A stretch of 64,000 nt of DNA from Nitrospira lenta (GTDB taxonomy: Bacteria > Nitrospirota > Nitrospiria > Nitrospirales > Nitrospiraceae): NCBI RefSeq assembly GCF_900403705.1, contig NZ_OUNR01000003.1, positions 1 to 64,000 on the forward strand, written 5' to 3'. A program made the position numbers and the translations under genes. Of this stretch, positions 38,732-47,308 are shown piece by piece. The notes under the pieces were generated by a model. The model was given only the letters and a program-made list of their open reading frames with translations, had not been told where the DNA came from and searched no databases. Position 1 is the stretch's first letter; the number at the start of each line of letters is the position of its first letter.

Positions 38732-40334
38732 GCCGCCCCTTAATGGCGAAAAGACCGGAAGGGCGCCGTTGCAGGAACAAGATCACCAACCCCAGAATGA
38801 AGACTTTACCGTAGACGGCGCCGAAGCTCGGTTCAAGAAATTTATTGAGGCTGCCGATGCCTAATGCCGCGACGATCGTACCAGCGAGCTTGCCGACTCC
38901 GCCGGTCACCACGACCATAAATGAATCAACGATGTAATTTTGCCCCAGGCCAGGCTCGACATTTCCCACCAGCGTGAGGGCGCACCCGGCCAATCCCGCG
39001 AGCCCGGATCCGAATGCAAAGGTGTAGGCATCGACTTTTCTCGTCGGAATGCCCAGACAAGCGCTCATGTTCCGATTTTGAGTGACCGCTCGCACCCGCA
39101 ACCCGAGGCTCGATCGAAAGAGCGCCAGATAAATCCCGATGACGCAGACGATCGAGAGCGCGATGATAAACAGACGGTTGTACGGGAAATAGACGCCGGC
39201 CAGCACTTGCACGCCGCCGCTCAGCCAGGCCGGAGCGGTCACGGCGGTCACATCTCCGAACAGCACCCGCGCCAACTGAATGAGCACCAGGCTGACGCCC
39301 CAGGTCGCCAACATTGTTTCCAGGGGACGGCCATACAGAAAGCGGATCACGGTCGCTTCGATAAACAGGCCGCAAGCCCCGGCTACAAGAAACGCGACGG
39401 GAAGCGACGCCAGGAAATACGCATCGAAGATCGACGGGGGTAAGTAGGCTTTGAACAACTCCTGGGTCATGAACGTGGCATAGGCCCCCACCATCATCAG
39501 CTCGCCGTGAGCCATGTTGATGACGCCCATGAGACCGAACACGATCGCCAGGCCTAACGACATGATCAACAGAATGGAGCCGAGGCTCACGCCTCGAAAC
39601 AGCGTTTCGAACACCCCGGCCCAGGTACTCCAGAGCTCGATCCGCTCAATCGCCTTTGTGACGGCAAGCCGGACCGGACCGTTGGATTCGAGCGCGCCGG
39701 CGTTGCCGGACAACTGCTGCGCCAGTTCTTTCAACGCCGGAAGCGCGTTTTGACTTTTCAACTCTCCCAGCTTTTCGGCGGCGGCAATCCGCGCGGCGGG
39801 ATCCTCCTCCGCAAGCCGGAGTAAGGCCGCCCCCTCTTCCATGGCATAGCGAACCCAATACTGTGGCTCCTTAACCGCAGCGGTCTCCAGCCAGGCTCTC
39901 GCCACCGGTTGACCGGACGTCCCGAGGTCGCCGGCCGCCGCGCGCCGCACGGCCTCATCGCCGCTGGCAAGATTCAGCTTATTCTTCAACAGGGTCTTGA
40001 TCGGTTTGACCGCCACCCGCGTCGCGCGATCGGCGTCGTCAAGCGCGCGCTCCAACCGGCTGAGCGTCGCGGCATCACCCGTATCGACCAGCGCATGCAC
40101 CGCCTGCTGGCGCACGTCGGCATCCTCGCCGGCGAGCTGCCCAATGAGCCTGTTGATATGTTCCATCTCTGCCGCATCGGCCGCCGCTGGCGGAGAAGAA
40201 GTGACCTCGTCCAGGCCGGCTGCCCGAGCCGTCATCCCCCACGCAACAAGTACCACCACGGCAAGCACTGCGAACCCCTGGCGAATCCCCAATCCTGTTA
40301 TCGTCACGCTACAACCACCATGTTCAGTGTTCAT
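38721..40334 (-). CDS. urtB: Urea ABC transporter permease UrtB with N-terminal helical repeat domain
   Basis: LivH-type permease of 537 residues. An N-terminal signal segment is followed by a HEAT-like helical region (about 45-225; DVRQQAVHALVDTGDAATLSRLERAL), then the membrane part (about 240-535; MSLGLAIVFGLMGVINMAHGELMMVGAYATF). The extra periplasmic domain is typical of UrtB and separates it from amino-acid permeases. It follows urtA by 93 bp. Confidence 0.95.
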   Translation of the reverse strand: MNTEHGGCSVTITGLGIRQGFAVLAVVVLVAWGMTARAAGLDEVTSSPPAAADAAEMEHINRLIGQLAGEDADVRQQAVHALVDTGDAATLSRLERALDDADRATRVAVKPIKTLLKNKLNLASGDEAVRRAAAGDLGTSGQPVARAWLETAAVKEPQYWVRYAMEEGAALLRLAEEDPAARIAAAEKLGELKSQNALPALKELAQQLSGNAGALESNGPVRLAVTKAIERIELWSTWAGVFETLFRGVSLGSILLIMSLGLAIVFGLMGVINMAHGELMMVGAYATFMTQELFKAYLPPSIFDAYFLASLPVAFLVAGACGLFIEATVIRFLYGRPLETMLATWGVSLVLIQLARVLFGDVTAVTAPAWLSGGVQVLAGVYFPYNRLFIIALSIVCVIGIYLALFRSSLGLRVRAVTQNRNMSACLGIPTRKVDAYTFAFGSGLAGLAGCALTLVGNVEPGLGQNYIVDSFMVVVTGGVGKLAGTIVAALGIGSLNKFLEPSFGAVYGKVFILGLVILFLQRRPSGLFAIKGRHAD

Positions 40335-40427
40335 CCGCCGGGCCAGAACTCCGGCCGCCCTGAATTCCCCTCACGGCAGGGAAACAGAACGGCCGGGCTG
40401 GTTCAGCTGGAAAAGCGCCTCCCTCTC

Positions 40428-41801
40428 TCAGCCCTTCTTCGAGTATGTCCCCTGATGCGTAATCCAATCGCACCCCTTATCGGGACTGGTGTACTCACTC
40501 CAGGGCTCCGGTTTCACCAGCCCTTTTGAGCGTGACACGATCTTAAACTGACCGTCTTTGAGAATCTCGCCGATCAGGACCGGCTTGTGCGTGTGATGAT
40601 TCCCCTGATCCATCAGGATCTCTCCGCCAGGGGCAAGAAACTTCTGGCCATAGACGGCCTTGCGCACCTTATCGACATCGATGGAGCCGGCTTTCTCAAC
40701 CGCCTGCTTCCAGACATGCACGCCGAAATACGCGGCTTCGATGGGATCGTCGGTCACCCGCTTCTCGCCGTCCGGCAAATTATTCTTCTTGCAGTAGGCC
40801 TTAAAGTTCGCCACGAACTGCTTGTTCTGCGGCGTCTCCACGCTCTGATAGTAGTTCCACGCCGCCAGATGACCGACCAGCGCCGTGGTATCCATTCCAC
40901 GCAATTCATCTTCTGCCACGCTGAACGCCATGATCGGCGCATCTTCGGCTCGCAACCCTTGATTGGCGAATTCTTTGTAGAACGGCACGTTACTGTCGCC
41001 GTTGATCGTGCTGATCACCGCCGCGCCGCCACCCGCCGCAAACTTCTTCACCTTTCCGACAATGGTCTGATAATCCTGATGATGAAACGGGGTGTACTCT
41101 TCCATGATGTTCGCTTCCGGCACTTTTTTCGCCAGCAGCATGGCGCGCAAGATCTTGTTCGTGGTGCGCGGATAGACGTAGTCCGTCCCGAGGAGATAGA
41201 ACTTCTTAAATCCACCCCCCTCCTTGCTCATCAGATACTCCACCGCCGGCACCGCCTGTTGATTGACCGCCGCGCCGGTATAAAACACATTGCGCGAGCA
41301 CTCTTCCCCCTCGTACTGAACGGGATAGAACAACAGTCCGTTGTTCTTTTCGAACACCGGCAACACCGACTTCCGGCTGACAGACGTCCAACAGCCGAAC
41401 ACGACTGCAACTTTATCCTGCAGCAGAAGCTGCTTGGCTTTCTCTGCAAAGAGATCCCAGTTCGAGGCCGGGTCGACGACAACCGGCTTGATCGGCCGCC
41501 CCAACACCCCGCCCTTGGCGTTGATCTCTTCGACCGCCATCAGTACGGTATCGCGGAGCGACACTTCACTGATGGCCATGGTCCCACTCAGTGAGTGCAG
41601 AATACCGATCTTGATCGGCTCCTTGTCAGCCGCATAGGACAAGGCCCAATTCCCAAGATTGCCGAGCAACGCCGCGATCCCAATGCCGGCGGTCATACGC
41701 GCCCCCTTCACTAGGAAATCCCGGCGCGAGGGGTCGGACTGATCGGTTGATGCCGTCACACCTGCTTCGACGATGGTTGAATCAGAATGGTCTTGAGCCA
41801 T
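40428..41801 (-). CDS. urtA: Urea ABC transporter substrate-binding protein UrtA, Tat signal
   Basis: Periplasmic urea-binding protein of 457 residues. A long N-terminus carries a twin-arginine motif (SRRDFLVKG, about 25-33) followed by a hydrophobic stretch, so it is probably exported folded by Tat. The mature region IKIGILHSLSGTMAISEVSLRDT and the FGCWTSVSRKSVLPVFE segment mark UrtA. First transporter gene after the porin, with a 55-bp gap. Confidence 0.96.
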   Translation of the reverse strand: MAQDHSDSTIVEAGVTASTDQSDPSRRDFLVKGARMTAGIGIAALLGNLGNWALSYAADKEPIKIGILHSLSGTMAISEVSLRDTVLMAVEEINAKGGVLGRPIKPVVVDPASNWDLFAEKAKQLLLQDKVAVVFGCWTSVSRKSVLPVFEKNNGLLFYPVQYEGEECSRNVFYTGAAVNQQAVPAVEYLMSKEGGGFKKFYLLGTDYVYPRTTNKILRAMLLAKKVPEANIMEEYTPFHHQDYQTIVGKVKKFAAGGGAAVISTINGDSNVPFYKEFANQGLRAEDAPIMAFSVAEDELRGMDTTALVGHLAAWNYYQSVETPQNKQFVANFKAYCKKNNLPDGEKRVTDDPIEAAYFGVHVWKQAVEKAGSIDVDKVRKAVYGQKFLAPGGEILMDQGNHHTHKPVLIGEILKDGQFKIVSRSKGLVKPEPWSEYTSPDKGCDWITHQGTYSKKG

Positions 41802-41856
41802 GATGGAACTCCTCTACTCTATATTTCGAGTTGCTATTCAATCATTGTGACTGGGG

Positions 41857-43227
41857 TTAGTACTGAAACTGGAAGGCGAGGACAAATCGATTGACCTTAT
41901 CGCCCACCGCATTTTGCGCATAGTTGAATAACCCTTTGGTCGCAATATCGCCATACTGCCAGAAGGCGGATACGCGCGAGTTATACCCGTCGATCACATA
42001 GTTCAGACCGCCTTCCCATTCGCTTCGCTGGTTGCTTTGATCCGGCGCAATATAGGTATAGCGGCCGTACGGCTGAAAGCGGCCAATTCCGACCACTTGC
42101 GGGAAGAGATACAAGGCATACCCCGTGTAAGAATTCCCCCGAAACATGCCGAAGTTGTTCCCCCCTACGCCGACGACACCACCGACGCCGGGACTGCTAA
42201 AGGCGCGCACATCGTAATCGGCAAAGTAGCGCTTGAATTCCGCGTTGATCGTCAGGACGCCCATGTCGTTCGGGAGGAGTTTCTCAAACAGCAGATCACT
42301 CGTGAAGATAGTCATATCAGATCGAAACTGGTAGGACCCAGCGCCGTTACTCTGATGGTTGAAGCCGGCGGCTAGCGCGAGAATATCCCCTGCTTTCCCG
42401 TAGTACGTGCCACTGGTGTAATACCCCGGGTTTTTTTCTGGATTCCATAGGTTGTAGGTCAATCGACCGGCATACAGCAAGTTCCCGCTTTGATTCGGCC
42501 CGCATGGGCCGCCACAGCCAGATCCTGCCGACTGGAGACCCGTGAAGACTCCGAACGAATATTGCAGATGTCCATACCCGGGATCGACTTGTCCCCAAAT
42601 CACCGCGCCGTTGTCACGGCCATAGAGTCCCGCGCCCCCCTTCCCGAAGTTCCCGCTAAAGTCTGCGGAATTGAACGGCGTCTTAAAACCGTCAAACACG
42701 GCGTGAAAATACGGACCGTTCAGCTCGCCGCGTTCTCCCGGAACGAGTAAGCGCCCCACCCACAGGTTCACATAAGAGTTGTATTCAAACTTTCCAATCG
42801 CATCAAGAATACCGATGGTGGAATTGCCCCCAAAAAAATTCGTCGCAGAGGGACTTTGCCCTCCCCCTGAACCGTTACCGCCGCCGCCGCCGTTGATTGA
42901 ACTGGGGCAATTGAAGCATTCGGTATTGAATTCGAACTTGAGATACCGGTTGAGCTGCCCGTTCATATAAATACGAGCATTCTGAATGCCGAAGTTATTG
43001 CTATAGTTCTTTCCATTCGCCGACGCATCCTGGAGTGCGGAGAATTCTGCCCGCACGCCCATTCCAATGCTGATCCATTGCTGCTGGTCCGCGCTCGAAA
43101 TCTTCCCGCCTGACGGAAAGATATCGGCATAGCTGTTCGGCGCGGAGAAGATACTCCCCACTAGCAGTGCCAGGCTCATCTGTATCGCTAAGAGAATTGT
43201 GCGCCCTCGAGAGTATTGCGGATTCAT
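41857..43227 (-). CDS. Outer-membrane porin of the urea operon (FmdC-like)
   Basis: A 456-residue beta-barrel protein with a signal peptide (about 1-35), strand-like repeats of alternating hydrophobic residues, a Gly/Ser-rich loop (about 113-126), two Cys in CFNC that may form a disulfide, and a C-terminal aromatic end FQFQY. Porins of the FmdC type are known next to urea genes in Nitrospira and are thought to admit urea and short amides; matching this one to that family is inference from context and length. AAGGAGG precedes the ATG. First gene after an ANTAR-type leader. Confidence 0.85.
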   Translation of the reverse strand: MNPQYSRGRTILLAIQMSLALLVGSIFSAPNSYADIFPSGGKISSADQQQWISIGMGVRAEFSALQDASANGKNYSNNFGIQNARIYMNGQLNRYLKFEFNTECFNCPSSINGGGGGNGSGGGQSPSATNFFGGNSTIGILDAIGKFEYNSYVNLWVGRLLVPGERGELNGPYFHAVFDGFKTPFNSADFSGNFGKGGAGLYGRDNGAVIWGQVDPGYGHLQYSFGVFTGLQSAGSGCGGPCGPNQSGNLLYAGRLTYNLWNPEKNPGYYTSGTYYGKAGDILALAAGFNHQSNGAGSYQFRSDMTIFTSDLLFEKLLPNDMGVLTINAEFKRYFADYDVRAFSSPGVGGVVGVGGNNFGMFRGNSYTGYALYLFPQVVGIGRFQPYGRYTYIAPDQSNQRSEWEGGLNYVIDGYNSRVSAFWQYGDIATKGLFNYAQNAVGDKVNRFVLAFQFQY

Positions 43228-43323
43228 GCAGACCGCCTCCTTTTAACTAAGCCGTTCGCTCTCCGATACAACTGGTTTCAATCCAGTCCCTCAGAAATCA
43301 ACCAACTTGCCGAGGTGCCACGC

Positions 43324-43360
43324 AAAAAAAAAGCCCTCAAGCCCCGTTGGGCTGGAGGAC
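43324..43360 (-). terminator. Attenuator before the porin-urt-ure operon
   Basis: GTCCTC/GAGGGC (one U-G) with an inner stem AGCCC/GGGCT and an AACG-type loop, followed by nine T on the minus strand. It ends about 97 bases before the porin ATG. Confidence 0.88.
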
Positions 43361-43442
43361 TTCATTGTCCGCCACTCTGATGTGCTCTAGATGTACTGCT
43401 GAGGAACTGCCGTATCACAAACGGGACACTACGTTGTGCCCC
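43324..43442 (-). promoter_or_regulatory. ANTAR-type leader of the porin-urt-ure operon
   Basis: P1 is a 7-bp stem GGGGCAC/GTGTCCC with loop AACGTA (43423-43442). P2 is GGAC-AATGAA-GTCC (43357-43370). Both loops have A at 1 and G at 4. The linker is 52 bases, much longer than in the other leaders (18-24). P2 shares its 3' arm with the terminator. Confidence 0.82.
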
Positions 43443-43481
43443 AAATACGTAGGCCGCAGTCTAGCCTCGAACGGAATTCCC

Positions 43482-43487
43482 TGTCAA
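43482..43487 (-). promoter_or_regulatory. Promoter of the porin-urt-ure operon
   Basis: On the minus strand -35 TTGACA (43482-43487), an 18-base spacer and -10 TAGACT (43458-43463). P1 begins 15 bases after the -10 box, at the very start of the RNA. Confidence 0.7.
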
Positions 43488-43747
43488 TAGTCTCCCCGAA
43501 GACCGCCCCTCTCTCAACACAAACTCAAGCCATCGGGACAGACATGAACGGTTGAAGCCGCCACGATATCTGCGGCGACCGTTATTCTACAGGCCTAATC
43601 GGTCGGCACCATGCGGCGGCACGGCCACTCATCACTGCGCGTACCCCGCTCATAAGATTCAGCGTGAGGCGTAAGGCAGTCCCTCATCATTTCACTGCGC
43701 CCGTTGCTGTGCTAGACTCTCCAGCGAAATTCTACGAGGACTCACGC
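43488..43747. other. Intergenic region between divergent promoters
   Basis: About 260 bp between the urea-operon promoter and the plus-strand lipoprotein gene. No gene is supported. The promoter of the lipoprotein must lie here, but no convincing -35/-10 pair was identified by eye. Confidence 0.4.
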
Positions 43748-44584
43748 ATGCGACTCCCCATCTTGGCTTATTGCATTGTCAGTCTTTTCTTTGCCAGTGC
43801 CTGTTCTTCGACGGCATCCCTCGACATTATGCTCAAAGAAACCGATCTCGGATCCGTGTATCTTGAACGGTCCCCTGCTCGTATCCCCCCGGCCGCTCAT
43901 CCGATCAGAATTCAACCGGAGGTGATGACTCAAATTCTTCGCGGGATCACTGCGCAAGAAGAATCCGGACTCTTGGGGAAATTTGCAGGCAGCAAGTCGG
44001 AACCGGTCCGAGTCTTCACCGAAGAGCAGGTGCAATTTCTCGCGCCACTCCTGACTGAAGGTCTTACGAAAGCTGCATCGGACCAACAGATTGGATTTCG
44101 CCTAGGCCCAACACGTGCCTCAACGGAAATCCAACAAGGGACGGTCTATGCCTATGGACGGTCACTCTATGTCACGTTGCCGTGGCTGTCCACGGTTGCC
44201 CGATATGGAGCCGGCGGGAGGCCACTAGCAAAAACCATCGGCTTCACCCCTGAATCCGCCAGGCGACCGGACAGCTACCGCACGGGACCCGACAGTGAGG
44301 CGCTCGTCATCATCGACTATGAGCTTCTCGCATTGCAGCCGCAAATCCCCGCCCTCATTCCGTCCCCCACTCCGACCGTAATCCCTGCTCCAGCTTCATC
44401 CGATCAAGGCAAGCAAGGAACGGACGCTCAACTGCGCGCCTTACAGGAACAGATGCGTCAAAAAAATGAGGAAGTGGATGGGCTAAAAAAGGAACTACAG
44501 GATATCCGCAGGCAACTTACTGAGCCATCAACCGGCACAAAACGAGCACTCCCCAAGTCGAAATCAACACAGGAATCACGATAG
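43748..44584 (+). CDS. Predicted lipoprotein, paralogue B
   Basis: A 278-residue protein from the ATG at 43748, with GAGGA upstream. The signal segment ends FASAC, a lipobox. It is a clear paralogue of the protein at 25505-26488: both have a GSVYLER/GTVYLQH strand, VFTEEQVQFLAPLLTEGL, GTVYAYGRSLYV and a C-terminal coiled coil (LRALQEQMRQKNEEVDGLKKEL). It is divergent from the urea operon and convergent with the ANTAR gene. Function unknown. Confidence 0.8.
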   Translation: MRLPILAYCIVSLFFASACSSTASLDIMLKETDLGSVYLERSPARIPPAAHPIRIQPEVMTQILRGITAQEESGLLGKFAGSKSEPVRVFTEEQVQFLAPLLTEGLTKAASDQQIGFRLGPTRASTEIQQGTVYAYGRSLYVTLPWLSTVARYGAGGRPLAKTIGFTPESARRPDSYRTGPDSEALVIIDYELLALQPQIPALIPSPTPTVIPAPASSDQGKQGTDAQLRALQEQMRQKNEEVDGLKKELQDIRRQLTEPSTGTKRALPKSKSTQESR

Positions 44585-44598
44585 CCTCGCCAAGCCCT

Positions 44599-45870
44599 TT
44601 ACGGCCTGGCTCCGCTGCCTGCCCGCTCTTCAATCGAACTGGCCAATAAAATCGCCTCAGCGATCTCCCGCATCGACTTCCTCAAATCCATACTCTGACG
44701 CTGGATTAGCTTGAACGCTTCATCCTCGGAGAGCTTTTTCGATCGCATCAAGCAGCCTTTCGCCCGTTCGAGCAATTTCCGCACGGCCAGCGCTTCCTGC
44801 ATTTCGAATGATTTCTCTAATAACGTCGTATGCTCAATGGAGATCGCCGCTTGATTGGCGATGGCTTGCATGAGCCGCACTTCTTCCGACGTGAAGGTAC
44901 GGGGAACCGACGTGTAACTATTGATCACGCCCACGCACTTTTCCCGCATCATCATCGGCACCGAAAGCAAGGAGCAGAGCCCTTCCTTCGCCGCCAAGTC
45001 CGGATACATATAGTCCCGCTCTTTCGTCACCTCGGGCACAATAATCGACCGGCGCCCCTGGACGGCCCTGCCGCTGATGCTCTGTCCGACCTTGAGATTG
45101 GGCTTTCGCCGGTACTCTTCACTCAAGCTTTGTGTCGCCACAATTCGCAGTTCTCCGCTGGCTTCGTCCAGCAGCATGATCGAACAGATTTTCGACCCCA
45201 ACATCTGCGCGGTCATGGTCACGATGAGCTGCAACACATCCTCGGTGATCCGGTTCGAGGCAACCGTCTCGGAGACTTGCGAGAGCGTCTCCAACTGCAG
45301 CGCCTTCCGGCGCATCTGGTCGTAGAGTCGCGCATTCTCGATCGCCCCGCCGACCTGATTGGCAATGGTCGTGAGCAGCGCAAGTTCATCCTCTCGATAC
45401 CTGCGCGAGCGTTTATGCTGCACATTGATAACGCCGCTGACTACTTTCTTGGCAAGAATCGGCACGGATACAAACGCTTGATAGCGATCTTCCGGAAGGT
45501 TGTTGAAAAACTTGAACCGAGGATCCTCACTGGCGTTGCTGGGAATCACCACACGAGTCCGCTCGCGGGCCACCCAGCCGGTGATGCCTTCGCCTAATCC
45601 GATCGTAATGCGCCCAATCAATCTGGGGTGCGGATTCTTTGATGCCCGCAGGATGAGCTCATCCCGTCCATCGGACAGCAGATATAGCAGACAGGCGTCC
45701 GCTTTCGTCACCTCGACCACGACATCCACAATGTGCCGAAGCACGGACTCAAGATCGAGGGTGTTACTAATCGATTCACTGATCCGATGCAAGACATCTA
45801 CTTCACGAATTTTTTCCCGCAATGCTCGCTCTAGGTGTGCCGCTGAAAGCTTTTTTGATTCCATACCCAT
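44599..45870 (-). CDS. GAF-GAF-ANTAR transcription antiterminator
   Basis: A 423-residue RNA-binding antiterminator candidate. Two tandem GAF domains (about 30-165 and 185-345) are followed by a C-terminal ANTAR domain (about 355-410) with LLERAKGCLMRSKKLSEDEAFKLIQRQSM, matching the family's ERAKGxLM...SEDEAFxLL pattern. ANTAR domains bind pairs of hexaloop hairpins and prevent terminator formation (NasR, AmiR, EutV families). GAF domains should sense a ligand; which one is unknown. ATG 45870 is chosen because it lies 22 bp after the aroB stop; an ATG two codons later is possible. The window contains five matching RNA leaders. Confidence 0.93.
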   Translation of the reverse strand: MGMESKKLSAAHLERALREKIREVDVLHRISESISNTLDLESVLRHIVDVVVEVTKADACLLYLLSDGRDELILRASKNPHPRLIGRITIGLGEGITGWVARERTRVVIPSNASEDPRFKFFNNLPEDRYQAFVSVPILAKKVVSGVINVQHKRSRRYREDELALLTTIANQVGGAIENARLYDQMRRKALQLETLSQVSETVASNRITEDVLQLIVTMTAQMLGSKICSIMLLDEASGELRIVATQSLSEEYRRKPNLKVGQSISGRAVQGRRSIIVPEVTKERDYMYPDLAAKEGLCSLLSVPMMMREKCVGVINSYTSVPRTFTSEEVRLMQAIANQAAISIEHTTLLEKSFEMQEALAVRKLLERAKGCLMRSKKLSEDEAFKLIQRQSMDLRKSMREIAEAILLASSIEERAGSGARP

Positions 45871-45892
45871 AGATCCCACGAGAGAACGTCTC

Positions 45893-47029
45893 TCACTGCC
45901 CCCGTTTCGCTGTGTACCGTGATCGTCCGCTTCCCCCAACCGAAACCGTTTTAAACCACTCCGCAAACGTGCCTCGCTCAATCGGGACAATCCGAACTCG
46001 ACCGATCGCGTTCGGCCACACGCCTACGACTTTCCCTTGCGAGACCTTCTTGTCATGCTGCATGGCCGACCACACCTTCTCCAGAGAAGGACTAGTCAGA
46101 CGATCGGACAAACCGGCAGCACGGACGACCGACCTGATTCGATCAACCGTCTTGGAATTGCAATATCCCTGATGCCTGGCTAAATCGGCTTCAAGCACCA
46201 GTCCAATGCCGACAGCCTCTCCATGAATCAACGATTGATAGCCGCCTAAGGCCTCCAGCGCGTGTCCGATTGTATGCCCATAATTCAAAATTCTTCGACG
46301 ATCAGACTCCTGCTCATCCGCCGCCACCACCTGAGCCTTAATCTCACAGGAGCGCTTCACAATCTGCATGACAGCCCGAGGCTCAAGCTTCAAAATGGCT
46401 GGCATCGTTCGTTCGAGATATACAAAGAACCTCTTGTCGGCAATGATGCCGTACTTAATCACTTCGGCCAGACCTGCGATCCATTCCCGCTTCGGAAGTG
46501 TGCCCAGAAACTTCGTATCAATCCATACGGCCTTGGGCTGATGAAATGCTCCGATAAGATTCTTTCCCAACCGATGATCGACGCCGGTTTTCCCGCCGAC
46601 ACTCGAATCTACTTGCGCGACCAGTGTAGTCGGCACTTGGACGAACGGAATCCCTCGCTGGTAAATCGCGGCAGCAAACCCTGTCATATCTCCGACAACC
46701 CCACCCCCCAAGGCCATCAGCAACGACTTCCGTTCGAAGCGCTCCCTCGCCAGGACATCGAGAATCTTCTCAACGGTCGCAAGCGTCTTATTCTTTTCCC
46801 CTGGTGGCAATACGATTGAGACCGGATGGAGGCCGGCTTGTTTACATTGCGAGACCACTGCGGAGAGGTAGTGCCGAGCGACATGGCGATCTGTCACAAT
46901 ACCGACACGTTCCGTCGAGGCAAGCGACTGAAGGCGCACCCCAAGCTCGTCGATCAAGCCTGGTTTGATGACAATGTCGTAGCTTCGCGACTTAAGCGAC
47001 ACAGACACTCGCTGTTCTATTTTCCCCAT
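45893..47029 (-). CDS. aroB: 3-dehydroquinate synthase
   Basis: Second step of the shikimate pathway. It has 378 residues from the ATG at 47029, with GAGGAGTG upstream; a GTG four codons earlier overlaps that site and is unlikely. NAD-binding and active-site segments are seen: LPPGEKNKT, LMALGGGVVGDMTGFAAAIYQRG, VPTTLVAQVDSSVGGKTGVDH, and the metal ligand NYGHTIGHALE. It is coupled to the ANTAR gene downstream, an unusual partner. Confidence 0.96.
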   Translation of the reverse strand: MGKIEQRVSVSLKSRSYDIVIKPGLIDELGVRLQSLASTERVGIVTDRHVARHYLSAVVSQCKQAGLHPVSIVLPPGEKNKTLATVEKILDVLARERFERKSLLMALGGGVVGDMTGFAAAIYQRGIPFVQVPTTLVAQVDSSVGGKTGVDHRLGKNLIGAFHQPKAVWIDTKFLGTLPKREWIAGLAEVIKYGIIADKRFFVYLERTMPAILKLEPRAVMQIVKRSCEIKAQVVAADEQESDRRRILNYGHTIGHALEALGGYQSLIHGEAVGIGLVLEADLARHQGYCNSKTVDRIRSVVRAAGLSDRLTSPSLEKVWSAMQHDKKVSQGKVVGVWPNAIGRVRIVPIERGTFAEWFKTVSVGGSGRSRYTAKRGQ

Positions 47030-47241
47030 AGTTCTCAACACTCCTCAGAAATCTCCTCAGGCCATACGACGGCTCTTCAGGATCCACACACTACAGAATA
47101 TGCGCCAGCGGTGAGGTTGCTCCCAAGGAAAAACCGCGTGGATCGTAGCATAGGTTCGGACGAACTAAAAGGTGATCACTTCACTAGTCACCAGAAGCGC
47201 TACCATCAGCCGCTGCATAACGCAGACAACTCCTCCAAAAT

Positions 47242-47288
47242 GAATCAGCCCGTACTCGTTGCCAGCTGCAACAAGTACGGGCTGATTC
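47242..47288 (-). terminator. Terminator after pilQ
   Basis: A 21-base inverted repeat (GAATCAGCCCGTACT.. and its complement, one mismatch) starts 20 bp after the pilQ stop. A mixed A/T stretch follows. It may also end transcription from the opposite side. Confidence 0.7.
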
Positions 47289-47308
47289 AAAGCCGCATTG
47301 CTATCCGA

